NCBI GenBank assembly: GCA_015222985.1
Contig: JADFWI010000422.1
Location: forward strand, 1 to 7,678
DNA: 7,678 nt
From: Pseudomonadota bacterium
GTDB taxonomy: Bacteria; Desulfobacterota; Desulfobacteria; Desulfobacterales; C00003060
Direction of reading: 5' to 3'
Numbering within the stretch: the first letter of the stretch is position 1; each line of letters starts with the position of its first letter. The notes under the pieces are model-generated. The model had not been told where the DNA came from. It was given only the letters and a program-made list of their open reading frames with translations, and searched no databases. The position numbers were made by a program, and so were the translations under genes. Shown here one piece after another: positions 1-5,360 of this stretch.

Positions 1-240
1 ACGGAAGAGGTGCTCACCGTGTATGTGGACCAGCAGGGAAGGGCGTTTCTTGGGACCGAGGAGGTGTCTCTGGCCAGGCTCTTTGACCGGCTTAAGGAGA
101 AGATTGGTTCCCGTGAGGACAAGCTGGTTGTGATCAGGGCGGACCGAGCCGTGATTTTGAATAAAGCCGTAAAGGTGATGGATATTGCCAAAGCAGCAGG
201 GGCCGAAAGGCTTTGTCTAGCGACGGAGAAGGAATTTTAG
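1..240 (+). CDS. exbD: ExbD/TolR-family biopolymer transport protein, C-terminal part (5' truncated by window)
   Basis: The frame is open from the first base, so the gene starts upstream of the window. The 79 visible residues match the periplasmic C-terminal domain of ExbD/TolR. They begin with a strand-turn-strand (LTVYVDQQGRAFLGTEEV), then an amphipathic helix (LARLFDRLKEKI), then the LVVIRADRAV strand. The end, KAVKVMDIAKAAGAERLCLAT, is the usual VMDxAKxAG helix followed by the last strand. In the family, ExbD is an inner-membrane protein with one N-terminal helix (outside this window). It works with ExbB to couple the proton gradient to TonB. A TonB-like gene follows 37 bases later on the same strand, which supports an exbB-exbD-tonB operon, with exbB expected upstream. 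TolR is the alternative, but the TonB neighbour and the downstream receptor favour ExbD. Confidence 0.85.
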   Translation, partial: TEEVLTVYVDQQGRAFLGTEEVSLARLFDRLKEKIGSREDKLVVIRADRAVILNKAVKVMDIAKAAGAERLCLATEKEF

Positions 241-295
241 AAATCATGTCAATCCTGTCATCCTGTCGAAAAAATCTGTGAAATCTGTGTCTAAG
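241..295. repeat. Short intergenic repeat array overlapping the tonB start
   Basis: The spacer between exbD and tonB is made of short direct repeats. Octamers of the form TC(A/C)TGTC(A/G) lie at 244-251, 253-260 and 261-268. Two exact copies of the 9-mer AAATCTGTG follow back to back at 272-280 and 281-289. From memory, phrases of this kind recur between genes in deltaproteobacterial and other genomes; that is recollection, not a search. Both candidate GTG start codons of the tonB gene (278 and 287) are the last three bases of the two 9-mers. Confidence 0.5.
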
Positions 296-973
296 AGTAG
301 GCCCAACTGGCTTCTTCGCGGTCTAGTGGGGGTCTCGTTTTGCATACACCTGGTTATCTTTATGCACGTTGCCGGGATTTACGAGTCCAATGCGTTGAAC
401 TACATCGAACTGACCATGCATAATATTTCCAAGCCGACTGCACGGGCCATTCCCAGACCACGTCACAGGCCCAAGACGCTTCAGCCGCAGGACGTGAAAC
501 GGCTGAAGGTGACACAGCGCCGAATGCCTCGCTTTAAACCCATAAAGAGAGAGCCTGCTGAAAAAGACCTTCCTGACAGCCTTGTGGAGGGAATCAGCAT
601 GCCGGAGATCCCTGCTGCCCCAGGTCTTCAAATCGCTGACTGGAGCCCAGGGGCGCTCGTGGACGATGTCTCTGGCGATTACGTGACTGCCCATAGCTAT
701 CTGGAGATGGTGAGGCTCAAGATAGAAAGACACAAGAAGTATCCGGACATCGCCAGGGTGAGGAACGTAGAGGGACGTGTCGTCATTCGCTTTGTAATTA
801 CACCTGATGGAGATATCCGGGAGGTGGAGATCGCGAAACGTTCCAGAAACAAGGCATTGGACTTAGCGGCTGTGAGGGCCGTGCAGGATGCTGCTCCCTT
901 TCCAAAGCCGCCTGGGCGTTTGTTTCACGGAGAGATTCCTCTGGAGCTCACGATCGTCTTTGAGCTGACATGA
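278..973 (+). CDS. tonB: TonB-like energy transducer protein
   Basis: This 231-residue protein has the TonB layout. A short basic N-terminus is followed by one membrane helix (about residues 11-35). That helix carries Ser20 and His24 in the SxxxH pattern that TonB uses to contact ExbB/ExbD. A Pro/Arg/Lys-rich periplasmic linker spans about 52-110. The C-terminal TonB domain (about 140-231) reads YLEMVRLKIERHKKYPDIAR, then GRVVIRFVITPDGDI, LDLAAVRAVQDAAPFPKPP and a final IPLELTIVFEL strand. In the family this domain binds the TonB box of outer-membrane receptors, and a receptor gene starts 506 bases downstream. GTG at 278 is taken as the start; GTG at 287 is equally possible, and both lie in a repeat with no clear ribosome binding site. 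The linker contains many PRP/RPK-type clusters typical of TonB. Confidence 0.88.
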   Translation: MKSVSKSRPNWLLRGLVGVSFCIHLVIFMHVAGIYESNALNYIELTMHNISKPTARAIPRPRHRPKTLQPQDVKRLKVTQRRMPRFKPIKREPAEKDLPDSLVEGISMPEIPAAPGLQIADWSPGALVDDVSGDYVTAHSYLEMVRLKIERHKKYPDIARVRNVEGRVVIRFVITPDGDIREVEIAKRSRNKALDLAAVRAVQDAAPFPKPPGRLFHGEIPLELTIVFELT

Positions 974-1040
974 AGATCACCAGGGAACTCAGTTGATGGC
1001 GTAATACCTAGGATAAAATGCTCAAGGTTCGTTTCTTGCG

Positions 1041-1069
1041 TTGACAGATGCCCAGGGGCCATGTAAGTT
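1041..1069 (+). promoter_or_regulatory. Candidate sigma70 promoter
   Basis: A perfect -35 hexamer TTGACA lies at 1041-1046. A weaker -10, TAAGTT, lies at 1064-1069 after a 17-base spacer, with a TG just upstream of it (1062-1063). Transcription would begin near 1076 and run into the terminator-like hairpin at 1140-1194, giving an RNA of about 120 bases unless it reads through to the receptor gene. Confidence 0.4.
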
Positions 1070-1139
1070 ATATGTAGATTCAGCTTGCAACAAGAAGTTG
1101 CAGTAGTAATCGCAGACTCTTCTAAAAGCACAAAAGAAT

Positions 1140-1194
1140 AAAGCCACGAAGGTCATCATCTGAGAATAGATGAGACGCTCTCGTGGCTTTTTTT
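1140..1194 (+). terminator. Hairpin with T-tract: intrinsic terminator or attenuator (element 1)
   Basis: The outer stem pairs AAAGCCACGA (1140-1149) with TCGTGGCTTT (1181-1190), ten base pairs, and runs into seven T's. Inside is a second stem TCATCT/AGATGA (1156-1161 with 1168-1173) closed by a six-base loop, with unpaired bases between the two stems. This is more elaborate than a plain terminator. It could end the exbD-tonB transcript, end a small RNA begun at the 1041 promoter, or act as an attenuator ahead of the receptor gene. A related hairpin is found on the - strand at 6964-7018. Confidence 0.65.
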
Positions 1195-1264
1195 GTGAGG
1201 AGAAAAAGGCAAAGGAGGTGATGTGGAAAAACGTCGATTAAGGGATCAGAGATGAAAAAGGGTA

Positions 1265-1415
1265 GGGGAAAGCAGCAGGCACCGGCCAGGAACCTGAAGC
1301 TGCCTTCCCCGTGAAGCCCCCTCGGGGTGAGGGATGCCTCGGATATTTTCATACTACCGAATCATCCCGCTGTCAAACAGATGCCAGCCAATCCACTGGT
1401 TGCCTGCCCCGAGGC
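1265..1415 (+). ncRNA. Possible structured leader of the receptor mRNA (unassigned)
   Basis: Several stems can form in order. GGGGAAAGCAGC (1265-1276) pairs with GCTGCCTTCCCC (1299-1310) at 11 of 12 positions. CCCC (1317-1320) pairs with GGGG (1324-1327). GCCTCGG (1336-1342) pairs with CCGAGGC (1409-1415), enclosing small hairpins CTGT/ACAG (1370-1373 with 1377-1380) and CCAG/CTGG (1384-1387 with 1396-1399). A long structured leader before an outer-membrane receptor is often a cobalamin riboswitch. However, I do not find the cobalamin core or its B12 box, so no class is assigned. Part of the structure may be chance pairing in GC-rich DNA. Confidence 0.3.
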
Positions 1416-1479
1416 CAATTTCCAACAAAATCTTCGTTCCATATTTAGAACATAGCAATCAACAAAGGAGGAAAAGCGG

Positions 1480-3534
1480 ATGAATAAATTAAGGAACGAA
1501 AGGAAGCGACACATTTTTCCTTTGGTAATACTGATGATTGCCATATCGTGGATAACCCCCGTTTTTGCCCAGGAACCAATATCTGAACTCGAAACAGAGG
1601 CTGAACGAAGCAAGGTCTACATGAAAATCGGGACGATAATGGTGTCCGAAGAAGCTGGATACCTGACCACCGCGGACGCTCCAGGCTCTGTTGACGTGAT
1701 TGGCTCCGAGCAACTGGAAAATGAAAACGTGGACTTTTCTATGCAGGCGCTCAAGAAAGTTCCTGGCGTTTTTTACCAGGACTGGAACCAGGGCGTCATC
1801 CACGGCAGCGTCAGCATAAGGGGCTTTGACCCCAATACAGACACGGCCGTCCGCCTCAACGTGGACGGCATCCCCAACAATCTGGCAAGCGGCTATATGG
1901 ACATGCGGCCCTTTTTCCCTTTTGAGATTGACAGGATAGAGCTCGTAAAAGGGACATTCGACCCCCGATACGGCCTGAATTATGTCGGGGGTAACGTTAA
2001 TGTGTTCACCAAAAAGGGGGGCAATTACACGCAGGTGAAGCTCTTAGGCGGAAGTTTTGACACCTATGAGGGAGACGCCGTTGTGGCGCGCGAAGAGGAT
2101 GGTTTTTCTCAGAACTATTTCGTGAGTTATCGTAGGACGGACGGATACAGGGATCACTCCGACGTGAACAAGGGAGCGGTGTCTGGCAAATGGTTTTACA
2201 CCACCAGCGATAATAAACTAAGCGTGGGGGGAATCGCCAGGCTTTTTGATATGGATGCAAACGCCCCGGGCTATCTGACCAAGGAAGAGTTTAAAGCCGA
2301 TCCTCAACAAATGCAGTCCTTCTCCCGCACCGACGGCGGCGAGCAGGAAAACAAGCAGGCAAGCTTGCACTTAGATTACAGCTTCTCCGACGAACTTCTT
2401 TGGTCCTTCAAAGTCTATACGCAGGATCTTGAACGTTCCCGCTGGGTCAAATTCAGCGCAGCGGGAAACCAGCAGGAGCGGCGTACGGAAGAGACCCAGT
2501 CGGGTGCCATTTCCACACTCACTTATGAAACCAGCGATTGGGGCGTCGAACACCTGAGACTTGTTTGGGGCTTGGACTACCAGTATCAGGATGATCTTTA
2601 CCAGCGTTACACGACGGCAGATCGCGTACGGCAAGGGGACCCCTGGCGACACTGGGACTACAGCCAGTGGTTCTGGGGGAGCTATTTACAGGCGGACGCC
2701 AAAGTTTTGCCCTGGCTCAGGCTCATGGGCGCGTTACGTGTGGACTACCTTGACGGAGAATTTGACGACAAGGCCAACAACACCAAAAGCGACATGATAG
2801 ACTACGGCGGCATCTGGCAGCCCAAGTTCGGCACAGTTATAACACCTTATGAGGGTTACAATCTCTTTGCCAACTATGGTCGCACCTTCCAAGTGGGCTG
2901 GAACAGCAGGTTCGACGAGGCTGCCGACACAGATTATTCCAAAAACGACGGCTGGGAAGCAGGCATCAAGGCATCGCCCGTAAACTGGCTCGCCGCACGT
3001 GTAGCCTACTGGCAGCAGACCCGCTCGGATGAGGTTGTGACAAATATGCAGGGAGACTCGGAAAACCTGGGCGAAACCGAAAGAGAGGGCTGGGATTTGG
3101 AACTCAACCTAAAACCTCATGAGTGGGTGACCATTTGGGGTTCTTACTCGTATGTGGATGCGGAATTTTCCGACCCCGGGCCCAGAAACCCGGAGAGAAA
3201 GGGGAAGGACCTGAAAAATATCCCTAATTACACAGCCAAGCTGGGACTTGATTTCGACCACCCTTCAGGGTTCTCCGGGCATATTTGGTTGGAGTCCCAG
3301 GACGACTACTACGTCGACTACTTGAACGAACTTCCCAAGGTTGGGGATTATAACGTGGTCAACCTCGACCTGAAGTACGGACTACCCGCGTTCACTTTAG
3401 GTTTCCAGATTCGGAACCTCTTTGACGAAGATTACGCAGGGTTTGTGTGGAGACAAACATGGGGAACACCTGAGACCTGGTATTCCCCTGGCGACGAGCG
3501 TGGCTTCTACGCATATGCAACTATCGACTTTTGA
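1480..3534 (+). CDS. TonB-dependent outer-membrane receptor, probably for a metal or metal complex
   Basis: This 684-residue protein has the normal length for the family. A signal peptide (residues 1-30) ends VFA|QEP. A likely TonB box, TIMVS, is near residues 52-56. The plug domain (about 63-178) includes SMQALKKVPGVFYQ, the VSIRGFDPN motif, RLNVDGIPNN and FEIDRIELVKG. The rest is a 22-strand-type beta barrel with many Tyr/Trp/Asp-rich strands. A late IRNLFDEDYA motif leads to a final YAYATIDF ending in phenylalanine, as barrel-assembly signals do. The start is well supported by AGGAGG at 1466-1471, eight bases ahead of ATG. The substrate cannot be read from the protein. The NikK-like and NikL-like genes downstream point to nickel or cobalt, free or chelated. 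Iron-siderophore or cobalamin uptake are alternatives. It would depend on the TonB/ExbD encoded just upstream. Confidence 0.92.
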   Translation: MNKLRNERKRHIFPLVILMIAISWITPVFAQEPISELETEAERSKVYMKIGTIMVSEEAGYLTTADAPGSVDVIGSEQLENENVDFSMQALKKVPGVFYQDWNQGVIHGSVSIRGFDPNTDTAVRLNVDGIPNNLASGYMDMRPFFPFEIDRIELVKGTFDPRYGLNYVGGNVNVFTKKGGNYTQVKLLGGSFDTYEGDAVVAREEDGFSQNYFVSYRRTDGYRDHSDVNKGAVSGKWFYTTSDNKLSVGGIARLFDMDANAPGYLTKEEFKADPQQMQSFSRTDGGEQENKQASLHLDYSFSDELLWSFKVYTQDLERSRWVKFSAAGNQQERRTEETQSGAISTLTYETSDWGVEHLRLVWGLDYQYQDDLYQRYTTADRVRQGDPWRHWDYSQWFWGSYLQADAKVLPWLRLMGALRVDYLDGEFDDKANNTKSDMIDYGGIWQPKFGTVITPYEGYNLFANYGRTFQVGWNSRFDEAADTDYSKNDGWEAGIKASPVNWLAARVAYWQQTRSDEVVTNMQGDSENLGETEREGWDLELNLKPHEWVTIWGSYSYVDAEFSDPGPRNPERKGKDLKNIPNYTAKLGLDFDHPSGFSGHIWLESQDDYYVDYLNELPKVGDYNVVNLDLKYGLPAFTLGFQIRNLFDEDYAGFVWRQTWGTPETWYSPGDERGFYAYATIDF

Positions 3535-3547
3535 AAATGTATTATAG

Positions 3548-3575
3548 GGGGCCGGGCCAAATTGCACCCGGCTCC
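3548..3575 (+). promoter_or_regulatory. GC-rich hairpin between receptor and nikK-like genes
   Basis: GGGGCCGGG (3548-3556) pairs with CCCGGCTCC (3567-3575), nine base pairs including one G-U, around a ten-base loop. It lies 14 bases after the receptor stop and has no T-tract behind it. It therefore fits a partial terminator or an mRNA-stabilising hairpin that lowers expression of the downstream genes relative to the receptor, rather than a full intrinsic terminator. Confidence 0.45.
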
Positions 3576-3658
3576 TCCTCAAGTTATATAGTTCAGGACT
3601 CTGTCTGAGCCGTATGAACAAATTTCAAAACAAATGATCGTGATGGAGGAATCTAACG

Positions 3659-4369
3659 ATGGACAGGAGTGTTTTGCTAAGCGTCTTTATTTGTCTTGCC
3701 ATATTCGCTGGGGCAGGTTCCGTTTTGGCCCACGACATGTGGCTGCAGGAATCAAAGGAAGGGTTCGATATTGCTCTTGGGCACAAAGGTCAGACCGACC
3801 CCTATAAACCGGAAAGGGTCAAAGAGGTCGTTGGATACACTAAAAACGGCTGGCCAGTCCAACTTGACATTGAGCGAAAGAAGGACGGATGCGGGGTTAT
3901 GCCGGACGAGGGCTTTTACGCAATCTGCGCCTCACTGGACAACCGCTACTGGCTGAAGACGACAGACGGCTGGAAGAACCACCGCCAACGGAAAGGCCTG
4001 GAAATCTTGAAAGAGGGCCATTCCTACAAGTTGACGAAACACGTCGTGAAGTGGTGTGATTTTCTCGCAAAGCCTTTGGGACAGCGCTTCGAGATTGTTC
4101 CCTTGCACGACCACACCAGATTGAAGGAAGGAGACCGCCTGCCGGTGAAGATCTTTTTTGAGGGAAAACCGGCTTCCGGGGCAAGGCTGGCAAAAACAAG
4201 CAGTATGGGGCATACCCATGATCTGGAAAGCGTTCAGGGTGAGGGCCCTTTCATGGTGTACATTGGTGCACCTGGTTTGCAATTAGTCAACGCCAAATTC
4301 GAGCTACCGGTGCAGGGCCGACAGGTTGTTTGGTTTGCGGCTTCTCTCACATTCCGCACCACAAAGTGA
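3659..4369 (+). CDS. DUF4198 periplasmic protein, NikK-like nickel/cobalt uptake component
   Basis: This is a 236-residue secreted protein. The signal peptide (1-24) ends SVLA, so the mature protein would begin HDMWLQ. The AHDxWL start is typical of DUF4198, the family that includes NikK of Ni/Co ECF transporters. Other family-like segments are GHKGQTDPYKPERVKEV (about 41-57), DNRYWLKTTDGWKN (94-107), PLGQRFEIVPL (139-149) and a late beta-domain start, GDRLPVKIFFEGKPASGARL (158-177). A His-rich patch GHTHD (184-188) lies where related proteins usually have a plain loop. Candidate metal ligands are His25, His42, His185 and His187, and there are three cysteines (78, 90, 133). The ribosome binding site GGAGG (3645-3649) fixes the start. 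In the family the role is to bind or deliver metal at the periplasmic face of the transporter. Placement directly after a TonB receptor suggests it receives metal from that receptor. The family match is from memory of its motifs; the metal is inferred. Confidence 0.8.
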   Translation: MDRSVLLSVFICLAIFAGAGSVLAHDMWLQESKEGFDIALGHKGQTDPYKPERVKEVVGYTKNGWPVQLDIERKKDGCGVMPDEGFYAICASLDNRYWLKTTDGWKNHRQRKGLEILKEGHSYKLTKHVVKWCDFLAKPLGQRFEIVPLHDHTRLKEGDRLPVKIFFEGKPASGARLAKTSSMGHTHDLESVQGEGPFMVYIGAPGLQLVNAKFELPVQGRQVVWFAASLTFRTTK

Positions 4370-4402
4370 GGGTTACGTTTGTTGGTAATAAGGCATAGCA
4401 AA

Positions 4403-4870
4403 ATGATGAAATACAGATGGTCAACCATCTTTTTTCTAGCTGTGACTTTTTTGCCATTCCCGTCGCTATACGCTCACGGTGTGAGTGGAAAAATAGATGC
4501 CGGAGGTGTGGTGGTCACCGGCCAATACGACACCGGTGAACCGATGAGTTACGCGAAGGTAAAGATCTCTGCCCCTGGGGCAAGATTAACGTTCCAGTCG
4601 GGCAGGACAGATAGAAACGGTCGGTTCTGTTTTTTTCCTGATGCCGCTGGCGAGTGGAATGTCGTGGTAGACGACGAGATGGGGCATCGGCTCGAGGTCA
4701 ATGTGCCAGTCAATGAGCAGATTGTGTGGCAAGAAAAGGAGCAGTCTGGGGAAACAAGCACAAGCACTCTCTCCAGATACCAAAAGGCTTTGATGGGGGT
4801 TTGCATCATTTTTGGAGTTTCTGGGATTTTCTTTTGGTGGAGGGGGAAGAAAGGCAGAGTGGTATCATGA
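4403..4870 (+). CDS. NikL-like membrane-anchored protein with carboxypeptidase-regulatory-like domain
   Basis: With the ATG at 4403 the protein has 155 residues. A signal peptide (1-24) ends SLYA, leaving a mature protein that begins HGVSGK. An Ig-like, carboxypeptidase-regulatory-type domain follows (about 34-105) with DTGEPMSYAKVKI, GRTDRNGRFCFFPDAAGEWN and VVVDDEMGHRLEV. A linker rich in Ser/Thr/Glu leads to one C-terminal membrane helix (about 129-146) and a basic tail, so the domain faces the periplasm. This layout matches NikL-type accessory proteins of nickel/cobalt ECF transporters. It starts 33 bases after the nikK-like stop, which supports co-transcription. A TTG at 4379 in the same frame has GAGGG ahead of it and would add eight residues. 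The ATG at 4403 (AAGG at 4390-4393) gives a more normal signal peptide. The metal role is inferred from family and neighbours. Confidence 0.72.
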   Translation: MMKYRWSTIFFLAVTFLPFPSLYAHGVSGKIDAGGVVVTGQYDTGEPMSYAKVKISAPGARLTFQSGRTDRNGRFCFFPDAAGEWNVVVDDEMGHRLEVNVPVNEQIVWQEKEQSGETSTSTLSRYQKALMGVCIIFGVSGIFFWWRGKKGRVVS

Positions 4871-5031
4871 ACAAGGCGTGGTCAGAGCCGTTTCCTACCT
4901 CAGCGGGCAGGGATAGCAGGAGAAAGCGTGTCACTTTAGTTGGTTATGAGCGTGAACCGGTGCCCGCGAAGGAGGCCTTCTGTACTGAAGCCTTCATCAG
5001 TATCTGTAGTTGTACATGTGTCCAACCGTAA
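4867..5031 (+). CDS. Doubtful 54-codon frame overlapping the end of the nikL-like gene
   Basis: The ATG overlaps the previous stop as ATGA, the arrangement used for translational coupling, so a short product could be made. The 54-residue sequence (start MNKAWSEPFPTSAGRDSRRK, end ISICSCTCVQP) has no membrane helix, no recognisable domain and four cysteines near its end. It does not resemble NikM/CbiM, which would be expected here and begins with a Met-His-Ile type metal-binding N-terminus. It may be a non-coding chance frame or debris at a rearrangement point. The whole gap from 4871 to the promoter at 5047 holds nothing else I can identify. Confidence 0.2.
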   Translation: MNKAWSEPFPTSAGRDSRRKRVTLVGYEREPVPAKEAFCTEAFISICSCTCVQP

Positions 5032-5046
5032 AGGTTTTCCACATCG

Positions 5047-5075
5047 TTGACTTCTGGGGTCAAAAAGACTACAAT
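5047..5075 (+). promoter_or_regulatory. Strong sigma70-type promoter of the antitoxin gene, with possible operator
   Basis: TTGACT (5047-5052) and TACAAT (5070-5075) are separated by 17 bases, each one base from consensus. TTGAC (5047-5051) and GTCAA (5059-5063) form an inverted repeat over the -35 box. VapB-type antitoxins usually repress their own promoter through such repeats, so this is a plausible operator. That role is inferred. Confidence 0.65.
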
Positions 5076-5105
5076 AAAATTCAAGCGCATCAAGGAGGGA
5101 TACGA

Positions 5106-5360
5106 ATGCAATTTACTGTCAGAATGCCGAACGAATATGGCGAGAAAATTGCCATGCTGGCAGATAAGATGGGCCTGAAGAAGTCCGATATTGCTCGATT
5201 GGCATTGAAACAATTTGTAGAAGAAAATCTTGATAGGGATCAGAGTACGCCTTTCCAGAAAGTCAAGCATCTTCTTGGCAGTGCGGAAAGTGGCATCAAG
5301 GATCTCGGGCAACGTCACAGGTACCATCTTATCAAAAAGATCAAGAAAGCCTCAATATAG
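5106..5360 (+). CDS. VapB-like ribbon-helix-helix antitoxin
   Basis: This is an 84-residue protein. The N-terminal strand MQFTVRMPNEYGEKI and the helices KIAMLADKMGLKKSDIARLA form a ribbon-helix-helix DNA-binding fold (about 1-42). The C-terminal half, QKVKHLLGSAESGIKDLGQR plus HLIKKIKK, resembles the toxin-binding tail of VapB proteins that pair with PIN-domain toxins. AGGAGG at 5093-5098 lies seven bases before the ATG, and a strong promoter lies 30 bases further up. The gene looks intact and expressed. Its partner is reduced to a C-terminal fragment immediately downstream, so the antitoxin is orphaned here. It may still repress its own promoter or neutralise a related toxin elsewhere. The last few codons may have been altered by the deletion that removed the toxin. 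Confidence 0.75.
   Translation: MQFTVRMPNEYGEKIAMLADKMGLKKSDIARLALKQFVEENLDRDQSTPFQKVKHLLGSAESGIKDLGQRHRYHLIKKIKKASI

Larger units (their letters stand above)
974..1479 (+). other. 506-base non-coding stretch between tonB and the receptor gene
   Basis: I see no convincing protein gene on either strand here. The stretch holds, in order: a sigma70-like promoter (1041-1069), a small hairpin (1086-1102), an intrinsic-terminator-like hairpin (1140-1194), a perfect 12-base match to the anti-Shine-Dalgarno complement (1211-1222), and several possible stems from 1265 to 1415. The receptor's own ribosome binding site AGGAGG is at 1466-1471. GTTC (1436-1439) and GAAC (1448-1451) form a weak inverted repeat just before it. 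The layout suggests either a separate small transcript followed by a second promoter, or a long regulated leader for the receptor mRNA. The sequence alone does not decide between these. Confidence 0.6.

Noticed and set aside
1131..1190. c-di-GMP (GEMM) riboswitch fragment, from GCACA followed by AAAGCCACGAAGG
   Set aside because: The short matches lack the first GEMM stem, and here the GCCACGA arm pairs with the terminator arm instead. Too little matches the consensus.
1122..1352. Minus-strand frame of 76 codons in the tonB-receptor gap
   Set aside because: No family features or ribosome binding site were seen, and it runs through the terminator hairpin and the inverted repeats.
1327..1354. 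NikR operator GTATGA-N16-TCATAC before the receptor (TCATAC at 1349-1354); also GTATGA at 3612-3617 before the nikK-like gene
   Set aside because: Each is a single half-site; the partner half at the required spacing does not match in either case.
1260..1415. Cobalamin riboswitch before the receptor
   Set aside because: Position and length fit, and fragments such as ATCCCGC and TGCCA recall the consensus. However, the conserved core and the B12 box (CAGGAGACC-like) are missing. A cmsearch with the Rfam cobalamin model would settle it.
3696..3956. Second + strand frame of 86 codons inside the nikK-like gene, and the - strand frames at 3897-4282
   Set aside because: They are shadows of a well-supported gene that has a signal peptide, family motifs and a good ribosome binding site.
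5230..5355. Upstream extension of the VapC frame from 5230
   Set aside because: It overlaps the antitoxin coding region and reads as a basic, Ser/Arg-rich shadow with no PIN-domain features before about 5356.
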